64,000 nucleotides of DNA from Neodontobutis hainanensis (lineage: Eukaryota > Chordata > Actinopteri > Gobiiformes > Odontobutidae), in NCBI GenBank assembly GCA_024349245.1, contig JALDNG010000451.1:186001-250000 (forward strand), given 5' to 3'. The notes below the pieces were generated by a model that was not told where the DNA came from, ran no database searches, and saw only the letters and a program-made list of their open reading frames with translations. Shown piece after piece: positions 24,863-37,801 of the stretch. Position numbers and translations under genes: made by a program. Numbering within the stretch: the first letter of the stretch is position 1; every line of letters starts with the position of its first letter.

Positions 24863-27800
24863 ATCTTTTTATTTGAGAACTCAGTCAAAAATCATATATT
24901 TAAAATACATAAAAGAATGGCAGATGAAACAAAGACGGAAATGAATTCTTTATTTGACTTACAAGACAAATAAATTTACATTTTATTTGAATGACCTGTT
25001 TAAATTTACCGATTTTAATTAAAAATATTTAACATCGGGAATATTTTAAGTTACTTAAGATTAAAAATACATACATATTTGAAAACGTATTCCAAGATTC
25101 ATAAATCAATAAATTTTCAACTTGATTTTGTTTTAATATTTTGCTTAAGTTACGTTTATATTTTTCATTTTGAAGATATTTTTTAGATATAACTTTAATT
25201 GTTCTGGATACGAGATGTTAAATTAAAACATGCTTAGTTTGCAAAATTTTGTTTATTTAATAAATTTTAAGTTTCTCGTTATTGTCGAATGAATAACTAA
25301 GCTTTTACCCTTTGAAAAAACCTTCATGCAAATGCATAAATCTTTTAGTTTAATTTTTCTGTTTAAATATTCTATACACTTATTTTTGTTACTATTATCG
25401 ATCTTAATAAGATTCATTTGTTTATCAATTACATATTTTATTTCTCAAAAGGTGATAATTTCATCAAAATGAACAATGAAATGATTTTAAAACTGATTTA
25501 ACACAATATTTAAACATAGACGAGAAGAAAAACTAAAATTCATAAATTATTCGTTTTTAAACATATAAAATCAATTATGGATCGCAGGAGTGTTTTAAGA
25601 TTTAATTTTTTTTAGAGAGAATGTGTCAAAAGATAAAATTGTTATGAACATTTTTCAAATATTACTTTGGAGATATAGCTTTATTCTGCCTCAGCATTCA
25701 ATGGATAAAAAATATAGTAAATTATTTTATTTTGTTAAATTGGTAAAAGCTATTTTTATTCTGAATAATCGACCACATCTCGCTTAGTTTATCGTAAGTT
25801 TAGAAAAGAAATTTAGGATTTAAATAATTATATATGACTGTAAATTTTATTGTGTCAAGATCTCAGTTTTATTAAAAATAACTGTATTTTACAATTCAAA
25901 AATATCAACAATAAATTTATGTTTGTCGTAAACTGTATACAATTTCAATTATTTGATTCCATTCTCATAAATATTTAAAATAAAAATATCTTCAATCACA
26001 AATATTGTGACAATTTATAATTAAATTTAAATTACAGGTGAATTTTATTACTTTAGGATATAACAATCAGTGATAAATTCTTCTGACTTAAACATAATCT
26101 TTTGGTAAGTCAATGTATATGAAACAGAATCGTAAATTTTACATCTTTTAATATCTATTTTATTTTATTTTACTGAGATAAATCAGTCAAGTACATACCA
26201 AGCTGGCAATTCTTTTTATAGAATATTTCATAAAATTTATAAAATTCCTCATAATCAGCGGAAAACTAAATTTTACAAAATGAAATAAAATGTCGTTTAA
26301 ATATGAGCAGGTTGCCTTCATAAAAGATATATTCAAAGCATTCAACTATAAATTTTGATTTCCTTATTAATGGATATTAAGAACTAAAATTTACTCAATA
26401 GATATTACAATTTTAGCATAAAACATTCTTTGAAAGTGCTTTTAAAACAAAACATGATGATTTGATTTGAGATTAATTTTGTAAATTATAATCTCTAAAG
26501 TATGTTCTTCAAGATAACAATAAATTTGAAATAATTTTTCAAATGAGTAATTTTTACAAACATTCTTCATCTTATAAAGATAAAAAAATAATGTAGAAAG
26601 ACATAAAGAAACTAAATATGAAGAAGAAAAACATTCCATGATTCAGTGATAAAGTAATTTATGGGTTTTATTGCAAAAAATAATACAATGCTGAAGTTAG
26701 CATCAAGTAATATTTGTTACAATTTTAAATGAAAACCTATGTAAATAACCAAAGTAAATCTGACGTATGATGTGTCTCATAGTTATTTTTACATCAACAT
26801 TTTTCAAGTTTTTCATTAAATTCGATCTCTGAGTTTCAACCTTTTCCAGGAAATATTAAATAATATTGAAATTTAAGTTTAAACTATATTAACATACGCG
26901 TTGTGAAATTGAGGTTAAAAATATTTTTGAATTTTACATATATTTCAGGTTTTAGTATTTTAAAAATAATGTCAGCTTACATTTTATAACAATTTTATTT
27001 TAAATCGATTTTGGAATTGTTCACTTCTAGTATTTGATAATAGTTAAGTTCAGACAAGAAGGTGGAAAGCAGAAAATTAAATATTCGATTAAATAAGAAG
27101 AAAAAAGGTTTCCTTCACATTGTTACCGCAGTTGAGAATTTTTCATTTCGTTGAAAAATTCAATGATTCATCATATTTTTTAAATTAATTCCAGGAAAAG
27201 TTTAACGAAATTGTATTTGTATTTAAAGCGTCAAAACAAAATTTAACTTTTATTTGAATATTCTGCAAATAAATAATTGTAAAATGAGTATCTTCAGTAC
27301 TTATTGTTTAAGATCATTGAGCGTTTTTAAATATATTTTAAGTCATATTTTGTCAAAGATTAAAATTTTCTCATAAAATTAAAAAGTTGTTTTTTTCATA
27401 AATATTTAAAATTAAAAATTCTTAACAGATAAATATTTTTTATTTCAATCAATTAAATTAAAAATTTTTATATAAAACCTATAAACTTCTTTTTTTCTCA
27501 TTTATTGTTTATTTTTTGCTTCCAAAATTACTTCAAATGTTTTTTATTTAATTTTTATTCAAACATGATTTAAAAAATATAATTTGACTTATTTATTCTA
27601 AAATTTAGATAAAATTTGCGTTTTCTTTTTAGATTTCGTTAAATTCCTACAGATTTTCAGATGTGAAAATAAACCTATTCACATTTTTTTGGAAATATGA
27701 ATTATTTTAATTTTTTTCAAATGAATTTAATGTAATTAAAATTTTATGTTTTCAATAAAACAGTAAACATTCATTAAAATAACAAAAAGATAAGTAAGAT

Positions 27801-28995
27801 TGTGTTACAACTTATCTTCTCAAGTTTTAGCTTTAAATTTAATATCATACGAACATGATACGAAGAATTCTTTGAAATTAATATGATTTGAAAACAAAAT
27901 TTCATCGATTTAGTTTGCCTTACTTTTACGATAAAGTATTTCATAAATGAATATTTGTTACTAAAATAAAAAAATATCTATTTGAGGACAAAATCATTTC
28001 TGATTTAATATTTTCAAATAAATTACATAAGAAATATAAAGAAATAAATATGATTAAAAATTTAGTGTATTTTAATTTTTAAAGTGATTTTAAATGAAAG
28101 TATCTCCAAAAAATAAACCTTGGGATTGATATATTGTTGGAAATTAAGTTATAAATAATTGATAACATATAAAATAAACCGAAAAAATCGGTATATGCCA
28201 AACTGAATTTCAAGTAAAAATTAGTCATTCAGAGGATTTTTAAATACTATATCAAAAGGAATGTTGATGTGTTATAAAGATGTACAGGTTACCACTCTAC
28301 TTTACTCTATATTTATTATAATGATTAAATTTTAAAAATGTTTATCTTATATCTCATAAAAATTGGCATAGATGATTCATTTAGGCTGTTAAACGTTTCT
28401 AAATTCAGGTTGTTTTTTGGAAAGAGGAAAAGTAAAAGAAGTTACGTTTATTAGGATAAAACGGAGATAGTTAACATCAATCTAGCACATTCATCTTTTT
28501 CATAGATCAGATTGAAAATAGGTTATTAACCTGGGAATTCTTTTGACTCAGCAATATTGTACAAGGTTGATTCTCTTAGTTGTTATTTTGTAATTAACAC
28601 AAAAAATTTTTTACATTTACAAAGATCAAAACCTAGAATTGGTTTCAAATATATAAATATTGTTGAAATTGAAAATTTATAATTTAACTTTGTGCCCTCT
28701 TTCAAATTAAAATTTCGGTTTTAAAATACAGGGGAAGTATTTTCAAAAATCTTAACTCTCAAAACCTACCATGATTCAGAAAAACGATTTGAAAAGACGA
28801 CCAGAAATCTCGAAATATTTATTTTGCTAATGTACCTTAGTTACAACAACTTTTCAAAAATATTTTCATTTTTGAATGGTTGAAATACAGCTTTAAACAT
28901 TGACCTTTTATTAAATCTTAAATAATATTATTTTCGTTATGCTAAGTTGTAACTCATAAAATATATTTTTGTCATTAATGGCTGATGATCAACTT
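24863..28995. other. A+T-rich intergenic DNA
   Basis: Apart from about 60 bases after copy A that match the 3' flank of copy B, nothing is supported. The minus-strand open frame at 26,442-26,639 is short and low-complexity. Confidence 0.6.
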
Positions 28996-31900
28996 CAACA
29001 AAATTTCAAAGCGAGTTTTGTAATTTTATCTCCTTATCACTAAAAGACATACCATAAAATTTCTGAATAAGGTTTCAATTAAATATTGTCTGATTCGAAA
29101 ACACAAAAATATGAAAATAATAACATAACTTATACATTTTTGATGAAAAGATATTATCATATATAGTTAAGCAAGCTAGCTTATTTTTTATTATGAATTA
29201 AAATTATAATTGAATTATATTAGATTTGATGATATTCAAGCATTAAGTTTAAGTTTTTTAACTTAAAAAACGTTTTTGATTCACATTAATCATATGAGAT
29301 GTCGTGTATCGTGAAATCGAGAGTGGATTTAAAAGTGGATATTTTTGGATATAACAATTAAGACAACAGTAGTTGAAAGAATAAATGATTCCCGTGATGA
29401 TATATATCATGGTTGGCTTCCATTAATTTGAATTTCGAATATAAACCTATATTATAGTGTAAATATTGAAAGAATAGTGAACTTTCTGTTAAAAATTAGG
29501 TTGTATAATCATGATAGAAAAAGAATTATGAAATTATTTATTGTTTAAGTGATATTTCAAACCATATATATCTCCATAAGTAATTAAAATTAAATCTAAT
29601 GTTTAAATAAGGTCGTTTATACCTGCATTATAATTAAAAAAATATGATATATGTTTTACGTTGATGACAATAAAAAAGGTATCAAATAAACGCATATGAA
29701 AGAAATGCATTAACGTTAGAGATTTTTGAACGGCTAAAAATAAACAAATGGGCAGAATTTCTTAAAAATTAAGGTAGAATTAAAATTCTGCAGTCAAAAT
29801 TACACCATTTAAATATTTCAATGAAGGTTTTGTGATATTATAAATGCAAAAACATATTCAGAAATTATCCAAATAAAAGCTTTGTGAATTAACATTATCA
29901 TTACTTCAGGAAATATTTATTTTTATTTATTCAAGCCCAGTATCTTTATACAAGAGTGAATATTGATTGAAAAATAGTTAAATTAAATGTATTGTGCGCA
30001 TAAGGAAGAAATAAAAGCTCAATTCTATTGACGTTGAAACTGAAAATATGGGTAGTGAATGTATATATCTTGAGAAATTTCTAAAATTCATAGAATACTC
30101 CTATATCCATGAACATTTTTGTTATCATAAATCAGATTGATAAATTTAAGGATTCAGTGAAATTTAACAGTATATAAAGTATCAATTATGGGAGTAAACT
30201 CATTAATTAGATTTTTTAAACAACTTATATTGAATGGATAAAATTTGTTAACGTATTTGTATTTTTACATATTCAATTATATATTTAGCAAATCTAAATT
30301 TCCTTTTTTAAAATTTAGTTTTTATTTACTTTCTTTATTAGATTGAATAAATATCAATATGATTATTTTTTAAATTTTAGGTGCTTAATATAACAAAGCA
30401 TGATTATTTAAGAGAATATTTCAAACTTTAATGATTATAAGAATTGAGTTACGTGAAATTAGATTCTTATAAGGAAAAAATTTACCATTTTTTTAATAGG
30501 ACATGCTTTGATATATTTTTCATAATTATCATAATTTTTAGAATAAAGCCATTTTACGTTGATTATGATTTTTCCAGTCATTAAAGACATCTAACAGCTA
30601 CGGAACACTTTGATTATTGAACAATGAGATCATTATCTGATCAATTAAAAAAATATGTGTGAGAACTTGAAAATATTTTCAACATTGATACGAGATTGTC
30701 TGAATTGAATTCTATCATCGTTAAAATATATTATTTGTTTAAATTAACAACGAAGTATCAAATAAAATACAGACTTACTACTCATGAAAGACAATATGAT
30801 AAGAAATGGCACTTTGATGTGAATTACTTTTGAAAAGAATTTAATTATAAATTTCATTAAAATTGTTTTTCGTTTGATTATCATTCAGATAGCAGAAATA
30901 AGAAGATATTTTCAAAGCCCTGCTCTATGCGCATATATTTTAAATAAATAGTGCATGATTTACACTGATTTAATATGCGATAAGTACCTTTAGTTTGCAT
31001 AAAACAAATAAATGAACAAATATTTAATTGGTTTTTAAGTGCATGCTTTTTAATGAAATAGGATTATCTTAAAAATTTTGTTTTTATACGAATTTAACAT
31101 CTGTCAACATTTCTCAACAGCGCTGAAGATGTATAAACGTAAACTAACACAAGTCTGCAAACTAATTTTCATCAGTTTGTCACTTTGAAGACAGCGGACA
31201 CCCTATTTTACATTTCTTATTTTTAGTTAATTTGTTAGTGGCGATTTCTTTACTAATTTATCTTGTATCCGGACAGTTAATGCCACAGTACCTAGAAGGT
31301 AATTTCTCAAGTTAACATATATCCCTTAATTTGTTTATTGTAAACTAGAATTAAATAAGTATATTACATTTTGAAGAACTGTAATATATCTTAAATAGAA
31401 TCAATGAAGATAGAAATTTATTTTTGATGGTTGCTAGAACTCTACATGATCAATAAATTACTTTTAAAAATAATGAATCTTTTCTCATTATGGAAATAGC
31501 GAGGCAAACATAGTCAGTTATACTATTCAAGGCACTTAGAAACATTACTATAATTACATATTGTTTTATTAAAATGAAAAACATATTTGAGAATATTTGA
31601 ACATGAAATCTTAAGTCTTTTTAATGATTTAAAAGCATACTTATTTTATCTTAGCATTTAGATAATTATCATTGTTGAATTATTCAAAGCTAAAATGAGT
31701 TCTAGACAAACTCATTATTTTATTTTAAAGATATTTAAAATAGTCTTCTGCATCTTTCTAGATGGCTAAAATAAACTTAAATTTTTTCAAAATTTCACCT
31801 AATATTTTTTTAAAAATCACTCAAATGTCATTAACAGAGTTAACCATGTTGCGAGCAGAGGAATGAAAATTCCATATATTTTATATTCGACTACTCAGAT

Positions 31901-33395
31901 ATGTAATTTTGGTGAATTTTCTGGTTTATCAACAATTTAAAGACAAAAATTTTTAAGATCAGTTTGTAATTCTTACTGTCGAAATTTTCGCCCGTTCTGA
32001 ATTAAACGAGGTAAAACCGATCACGCAAAATGACAAAGCATGATAAGTGTTACAATTGTGATAATTGACTTTAAGCTCTAACAGGAGTAATTTAGACAGA
32101 TATTCTCAATCTGCTAAGGTCTCTTTTAAAACACTTTATTTGCATTATGTTCTCGATGAACTTGCAAATGAAAAAAATAATTTATGAATTTATTTTTCCG
32201 AATTTTTCTCGATTTAACATTATTCATGCATCATACATTTTTAAGACGAAAGCCAAAACAAGTGTATATTTTCAGAATTTTACAATTAAAATTTTAATAC
32301 CTCAAAAATAAATGTAACAAATGTCATTTTTCTCTCAACATTAAATTGTATTCAAAAATATAAATAAATATTCTTAACCTGAACATTGATTATAATTACG
32401 TTTCCTATATTTATTTAAAGAGTAAAGAACAGGGAAAAATTTATTTAGAATTAATTATTAGTTTGAAAATTTTCAAAAAACAACAATTAATTTCTTTGAA
32501 TGAAATAATTACTGATTTTTTCCCAATAGGTTAAGAAAGTTTAAATTATCCATCTATTTTTGCGTTAACGAGCTACAGTGAGCCTACAATTTTTACTTCT
32601 CTTAATCTGATTCCATCTATATGAACATGCAAATGATTTATATAACAGGTAAAAATCTTTCTATATCTTTGAATTGGCGATCTTAAAACTTCAATTAAAA
32701 TATAAATGAGTTTTATTCTTTGATAATACCGTCTTTAGAAATATTTTACTTCATATTTACCTCACAGATTTGCAGCCAAAAATATTTCACCGTTATTCTT
32801 AAAGGAACTACCATTTATTTTAGACGTTATTTTAACCTCTAGATGTTTAATGATTTGACGCGTAACTTTAAATAATAGCTTTAAGTATCTCACGCTAATA
32901 TATAGAACCGTATAAACATGTTGTTTCTATTGAACACCCTAAACATCCAAAAATTTTAATCTCTATCTTTCATGATCAATAAATCTAGTATCTCTCATTT
33001 AAATTATTTATCGTTGAACGAGGAATAGATAAACCTTCAGAACTTCTTTCAATGAAATTTGACGATCACATTCTTCCTTTCAGCAAAACTTTTTAGTGTA
33101 TACCCCAGTTATAAGGAAGTGATAGAGACTTTCCATAACCAAACCCCTCACGCTTTACTCCACCCTTAAGAGCAACCTTACCTCTAACACTCGTTTCGTT
33201 GAAAAGTTACGTCGCTTGTTTCCTCATTTCCATTATGAATCTCCTTCGTATAGTCGGAAAAATGGATCATTATTTCATGGATATAGTTAGATTTGTGACA
33301 TTTCAGTGAAATCAAGAGAGAGAGTTGTTCAAACTTTTGTCTGTTTATTGAATAATTAATAATTTTTATCATATAAGCTATGGCATTTTTGTCCT
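28996..33395 (+). repeat. 4.4-kb tandem duplication, unit 1
   Basis: The unit starts at CAACAAAATTTCAAAG and ends at TGGCATTTTTGTCCT, immediately followed by unit 2, which starts CAATAAAATTTCAAAG. The two are collinear over their whole length, about 93% identical in stretches compared by eye, with many 1-2 base indels. The unit holds no open frame conserved between copies. The most complex and best conserved part is the last 350 bases (33,040-33,390). It contains short open stretches but no recognised product. Confidence 0.92.
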
Positions 33396-36300
33396 CAATA
33401 AAATTTCAAAGCGAGTTTTAATTTTATCTCTTATCACTAAAGACATACCATAAACATTCTGAATAAGGTTTCAATTAAATATTGTCTGATTCGAAAACAC
33501 AAAAATATGAAAATAATAACATAATTTATACATTTTTGATGAAAAGATATTATCATATATAGTTCAGCAAGCTAGCTTATTTCATTATTATGAATTAAAA
33601 TTATAATTGAATTATATTAGATTGATGATATTCAAGCATTAGTTTTAGTTTTTAACTTAAAAACGTTTTTGATTCAGATTAATCATATGAGATGTCGTGT
33701 ATCGTGAAATCGAGTATATTTTAAAAGTGGATATTTTTGGATATAAGAATCAAGACAACATTAGTTCAAAGAATAAATGATTCATGTGATGAGATATATC
33801 ATGGTTCGCTTCCATTAATTTGAATTTCGAATATAAACCTATTTTATAACGTAAATATTGAAAGAATTGTGAACTTTCTGTCAAAAATTAGGTTGTATTA
33901 TCATGATAGAAAAAGAATTCTGAAATTATTTATTATTTAACAGTGATATTTCACACCATATATATCTCCATAAGTAATTAAAATTAAATCTAATGTTTAA
34001 ATAAAGGTCGTTATACCTGCATTATAATTAAAAATATGATATATGTTTAACGTTGATGATAATAAACAAGGTATCAAATAAACGCATATGAAAGAAATTC
34101 TTTAACTTGAGATTTTTGAACGGCTAAAAATAAACAAATGGGCAGCATATCTTAAAAATTAAGGTAAAATTAAAATTCTGCAGTCAAAGTTATTCCATTT
34201 AAAGATATCAATAAAGGTTTTGTGATTTTATAAATGCAAAAATATATTCAGAAATTATCAAATTAAAAGCTTTGTGAATTAACATTATCATACTTCAGAA
34301 AAATGTATTTTTATTTATTTAGGCCCAGTATCTTTATAAAGAGTGAATATTGATTGAAAAATAGTTAAATTAAATGTATTATGATAAGGAATAAAGAAAT
34401 AAAAGCTCAATTCTATTGACGTTGAAACTATAAATATGGGTAGTGAATGTATATATCTTGAGAAATTTTAAAATTCATAGAATACTCCTATATCAATGAA
34501 TAATTTTTTTAACATAAATCAGATTGATAAATTTAAGGATTCATGAAATTTAACAGTGTATAAAGCTTCAATTATGGTAGTAAACTCATTAGACATTTTT
34601 AAACAACTCTTGTTGAATGGATAAAATTTGTAAAGTATTTTTATTTTTACATATTCAATTATATATTTAGCAAATCTAAATTTACTTTTTTAAAATTTAG
34701 TTTTATTTACTTTCTTTATAGATTGAATAAATATCAATCTGATGATTTTTAAATTTTAGGTGGTTTAAATTACAAAACATGATTATTTAAGAGAATACTT
34801 CAAAATTTATGGTTATAAGGATAAAGTTACATGAAATTAGATTCTTATAAGTAAAAAATTTACCATTTTTTTAATATGACATGCTTTCTTTGATATATTT
34901 TTCATAATTATCATAATTTTTAGAATAAAGCCATTTTACGTTGATTTTGAGTTTTCCAGGCATTAAAGATATCTAACAGCTACGGAACACTTTGATTATA
35001 GAACAATGACATCATTATCTGATCAAATTAAAAAATATTTGTGAGAACTTGAAAATATTTTCAATATTGATACGAGCTTGTCTGAATTGAATTCTATCAT
35101 CGTTAAAATATATTATTTGTTTAAATTAACAACGAAGTATCAAAGAAAATACAGACTTACTACTCATAAAAGACAATATGATAAGAAATGGCACTTATAA
35201 TGTGAATTACTTTTGAAAAGAATTTAATAATAAATTTCATCAAAATTGTTTTTCCGTTTGATTATCATTCAGATTAGCAGAAATAAGAAGATATTTTCAA
35301 AGCCCTGCTCTATGCGCATATATTTTTCCTAAAGAGTGCTCGATTTACACTGATTTAATATGCGATAAATACCTTTAGTTTGCATAAAACAAATAAATGA
35401 ACCAATATTTAATTGGTTTTTAAGTGTATGCTTTTTAATGAAATAGGATTATCTTAAAAATTTTGTTTTATACGAATTTAACATCTGTCAACATTTCTCA
35501 AAAGCGCTGAAGATGTATAAACGTAAACTAACACAAGTCTGCTTACTAATTTTCATTAGATCGTCACTTTGAATACAGCGGGCACCCTATTTAACATTTC
35601 TTATTTTTAGTTATTTGTGAGTGGCGATTTCATAACTAATTTATCTTGTATTCGGCCAGTTAATGCCACAGTACCTTAAAGGTAATTTCAACGTTAACAT
35701 ATATATCCTTATTATTTGTTTATTTTAAACTAGAATTAAAAGTATATTACATGTATTTGAAGAATTTGTAATATAGATCTTAAATAGAATCTATAAAGCG
35801 AAAAATTTAATTTTGCAACAAGCTAATTTTGATGGTTGCAAGAACTCGACATGATCAATCATTGAATTTCAAAATAATAAATCTTTTCTCATTATAGAAA
35901 TAACAAGGCAAACATAGTAAGTTATACTATTCAAGGCACTTAAAAACATCACTATAATTACATATTGTTTTATTAAAATGAAAAACATATTTGAGAATAT
36001 TTGAAAATGAAATCTTAAGTCTTTTTCATGATTTAAAAGCATACTTATTTTATCTTAGCATTAAAATAATTATCATTCTGGAATTAGTCCAAACTAAAAC
36101 GAGTTCTAGACAAACTTATTATTTTATTTAAAGGATATTTAAATAGTCTTCTGCATCTTTCAAGATGGCAAATAATTAACTTAAATTCTTTTTTAACTTT
36201 TCACCGAATATTTTATTTAAAAATCAGTCTTATGTCATTAACAGAGTTAATCATGTTGCGATCAGAGGAATGAAAATGACATATATTTTATATTCAACTC

Positions 36301-37801
36301 CTCAAAGATGTAATTTTGGTGAATTTTCTGATTTATCAACAATTTATAATACATAAATTTTTGAGATCAGTTTTTAATTCTAACTGTCAAAATTTTCGAA
36401 CCTCTGAATTAAATCAGGAAAAACCAATCACGCACAAAATGACATAGCAGGATAAATGTTACAATTGTGATAATTGACTTTAAGCTCTAAAAGGAGTAAT
36501 TAAGACAGATATTCTCAACTAAGGTCTCTTTTAAAACACTTAAAATACAGTATGTTCTCGATGAACTTGTGAATGAAAAAAATAATTTATGAATTTATTT
36601 TTCCGGATTTTCTCGAATAACAATATTCATGCATCATACCATTTTTTAAGACGAAAGCCAACACCGTGTATATTTTCAGAATTTTTACAATAAAAATTTG
36701 ATACCTCATATTTTACCAAATTCATTTTTTCTCTCAACATTAAATTGTATTCAAAAATATAAATAAATATTCTTAACCCTGAACTTTTGATTCTAATTAC
36801 CTTTTCTATATTTTATTTAAAGAGGAAAGAACAGGGAAAATTTATTTAGAATTAATTATGAGTTTAAAATTTTCAATAACAACAATTATTTTCTTTGAAT
36901 GAAATAATTCATTTTTTCCCAATAAGTTAGGAACTTTAAATTATCCACCTCTATTTTTGCGTTAACTGGCTACAGTGAGCCTACAATTTTTACTTCTCTT
37001 TATCTGATTCAATCTTTATAAACATGCAAATGGTTAATATAATAGGTACAAATCATTCTATATCTTTGAATTGGCGATCTTAAAACTTCAATTAAAATAT
37101 AAATGAGTTTTATTCTTTGATAACACCGTCTAGAAATATTTTACTTCATACTGATCTCACAGGTTTGCAGCCAAAAATATTTCACCGTTATTTTTAAAAA
37201 ACTATTATTATTACCATTTACATTTTTATACTTTATTTTAACCTCTAGATGTTTAATGATTTGACTTGTAACTTTAAATAAAGCTTTAAGTATCTCACGC
37301 TAATATATAGAACCGTATAAACATTTGTTTCTATTTAAAATCCTAAAACATCCAAAATTTGAATCTCTACCTTTCATGATCAATAAATTTAGTATCTCTC
37401 ATTTAAGATTATTTATCGTTGAACGAGGAAGATAAACCTTCAGAACTTCTTTCAATGAAATTTGACGATCACATTCTTCCTTTCAGCAAAACTTTTTAGT
37501 GTATACCCCAGTTATCAAGGAACGTGATAGAAACTTTCCATAACCAAAACCCCTCACGCTTTACTATCCACCCTTAAGAGCAAACCTTACCTCTAATTGT
37601 TTCGTTGAAAAGTTACGTCGCTTGTTTCCTCATTTCCATAAAGATGCTCCTTCATATAGTCGGAAAAATGGATCATTATTTCATGGATATAGTTAGATTT
37701 GTGATATTTCAGTGAAATCAAGAGAGATTTATTGTTCAAACTTTTGTCTGTTTATTGAATAATTAATAATTTTTATCATATAAGCTATGGCATTTTGTCC
37801 T
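33396..37801 (+). repeat. 4.4-kb tandem duplication, unit 2
   Basis: This is a direct copy of unit 1, ending at CATTTTGTCCT. The following CAATAAAATTT (37,802-37,812) repeats the start motif of both units, so about 11 bases of short homology mark all three boundaries. The 62-codon minus-strand open frame in unit 1 (33,184-33,372) is broken in unit 2, which argues against coding. Confidence 0.92.

Noticed and set aside
33184..33372. 62-codon minus-strand open frame in the 4.4-kb unit
   Set aside because: The same frame is disrupted in the second unit, so there is no sign of selection to keep it.
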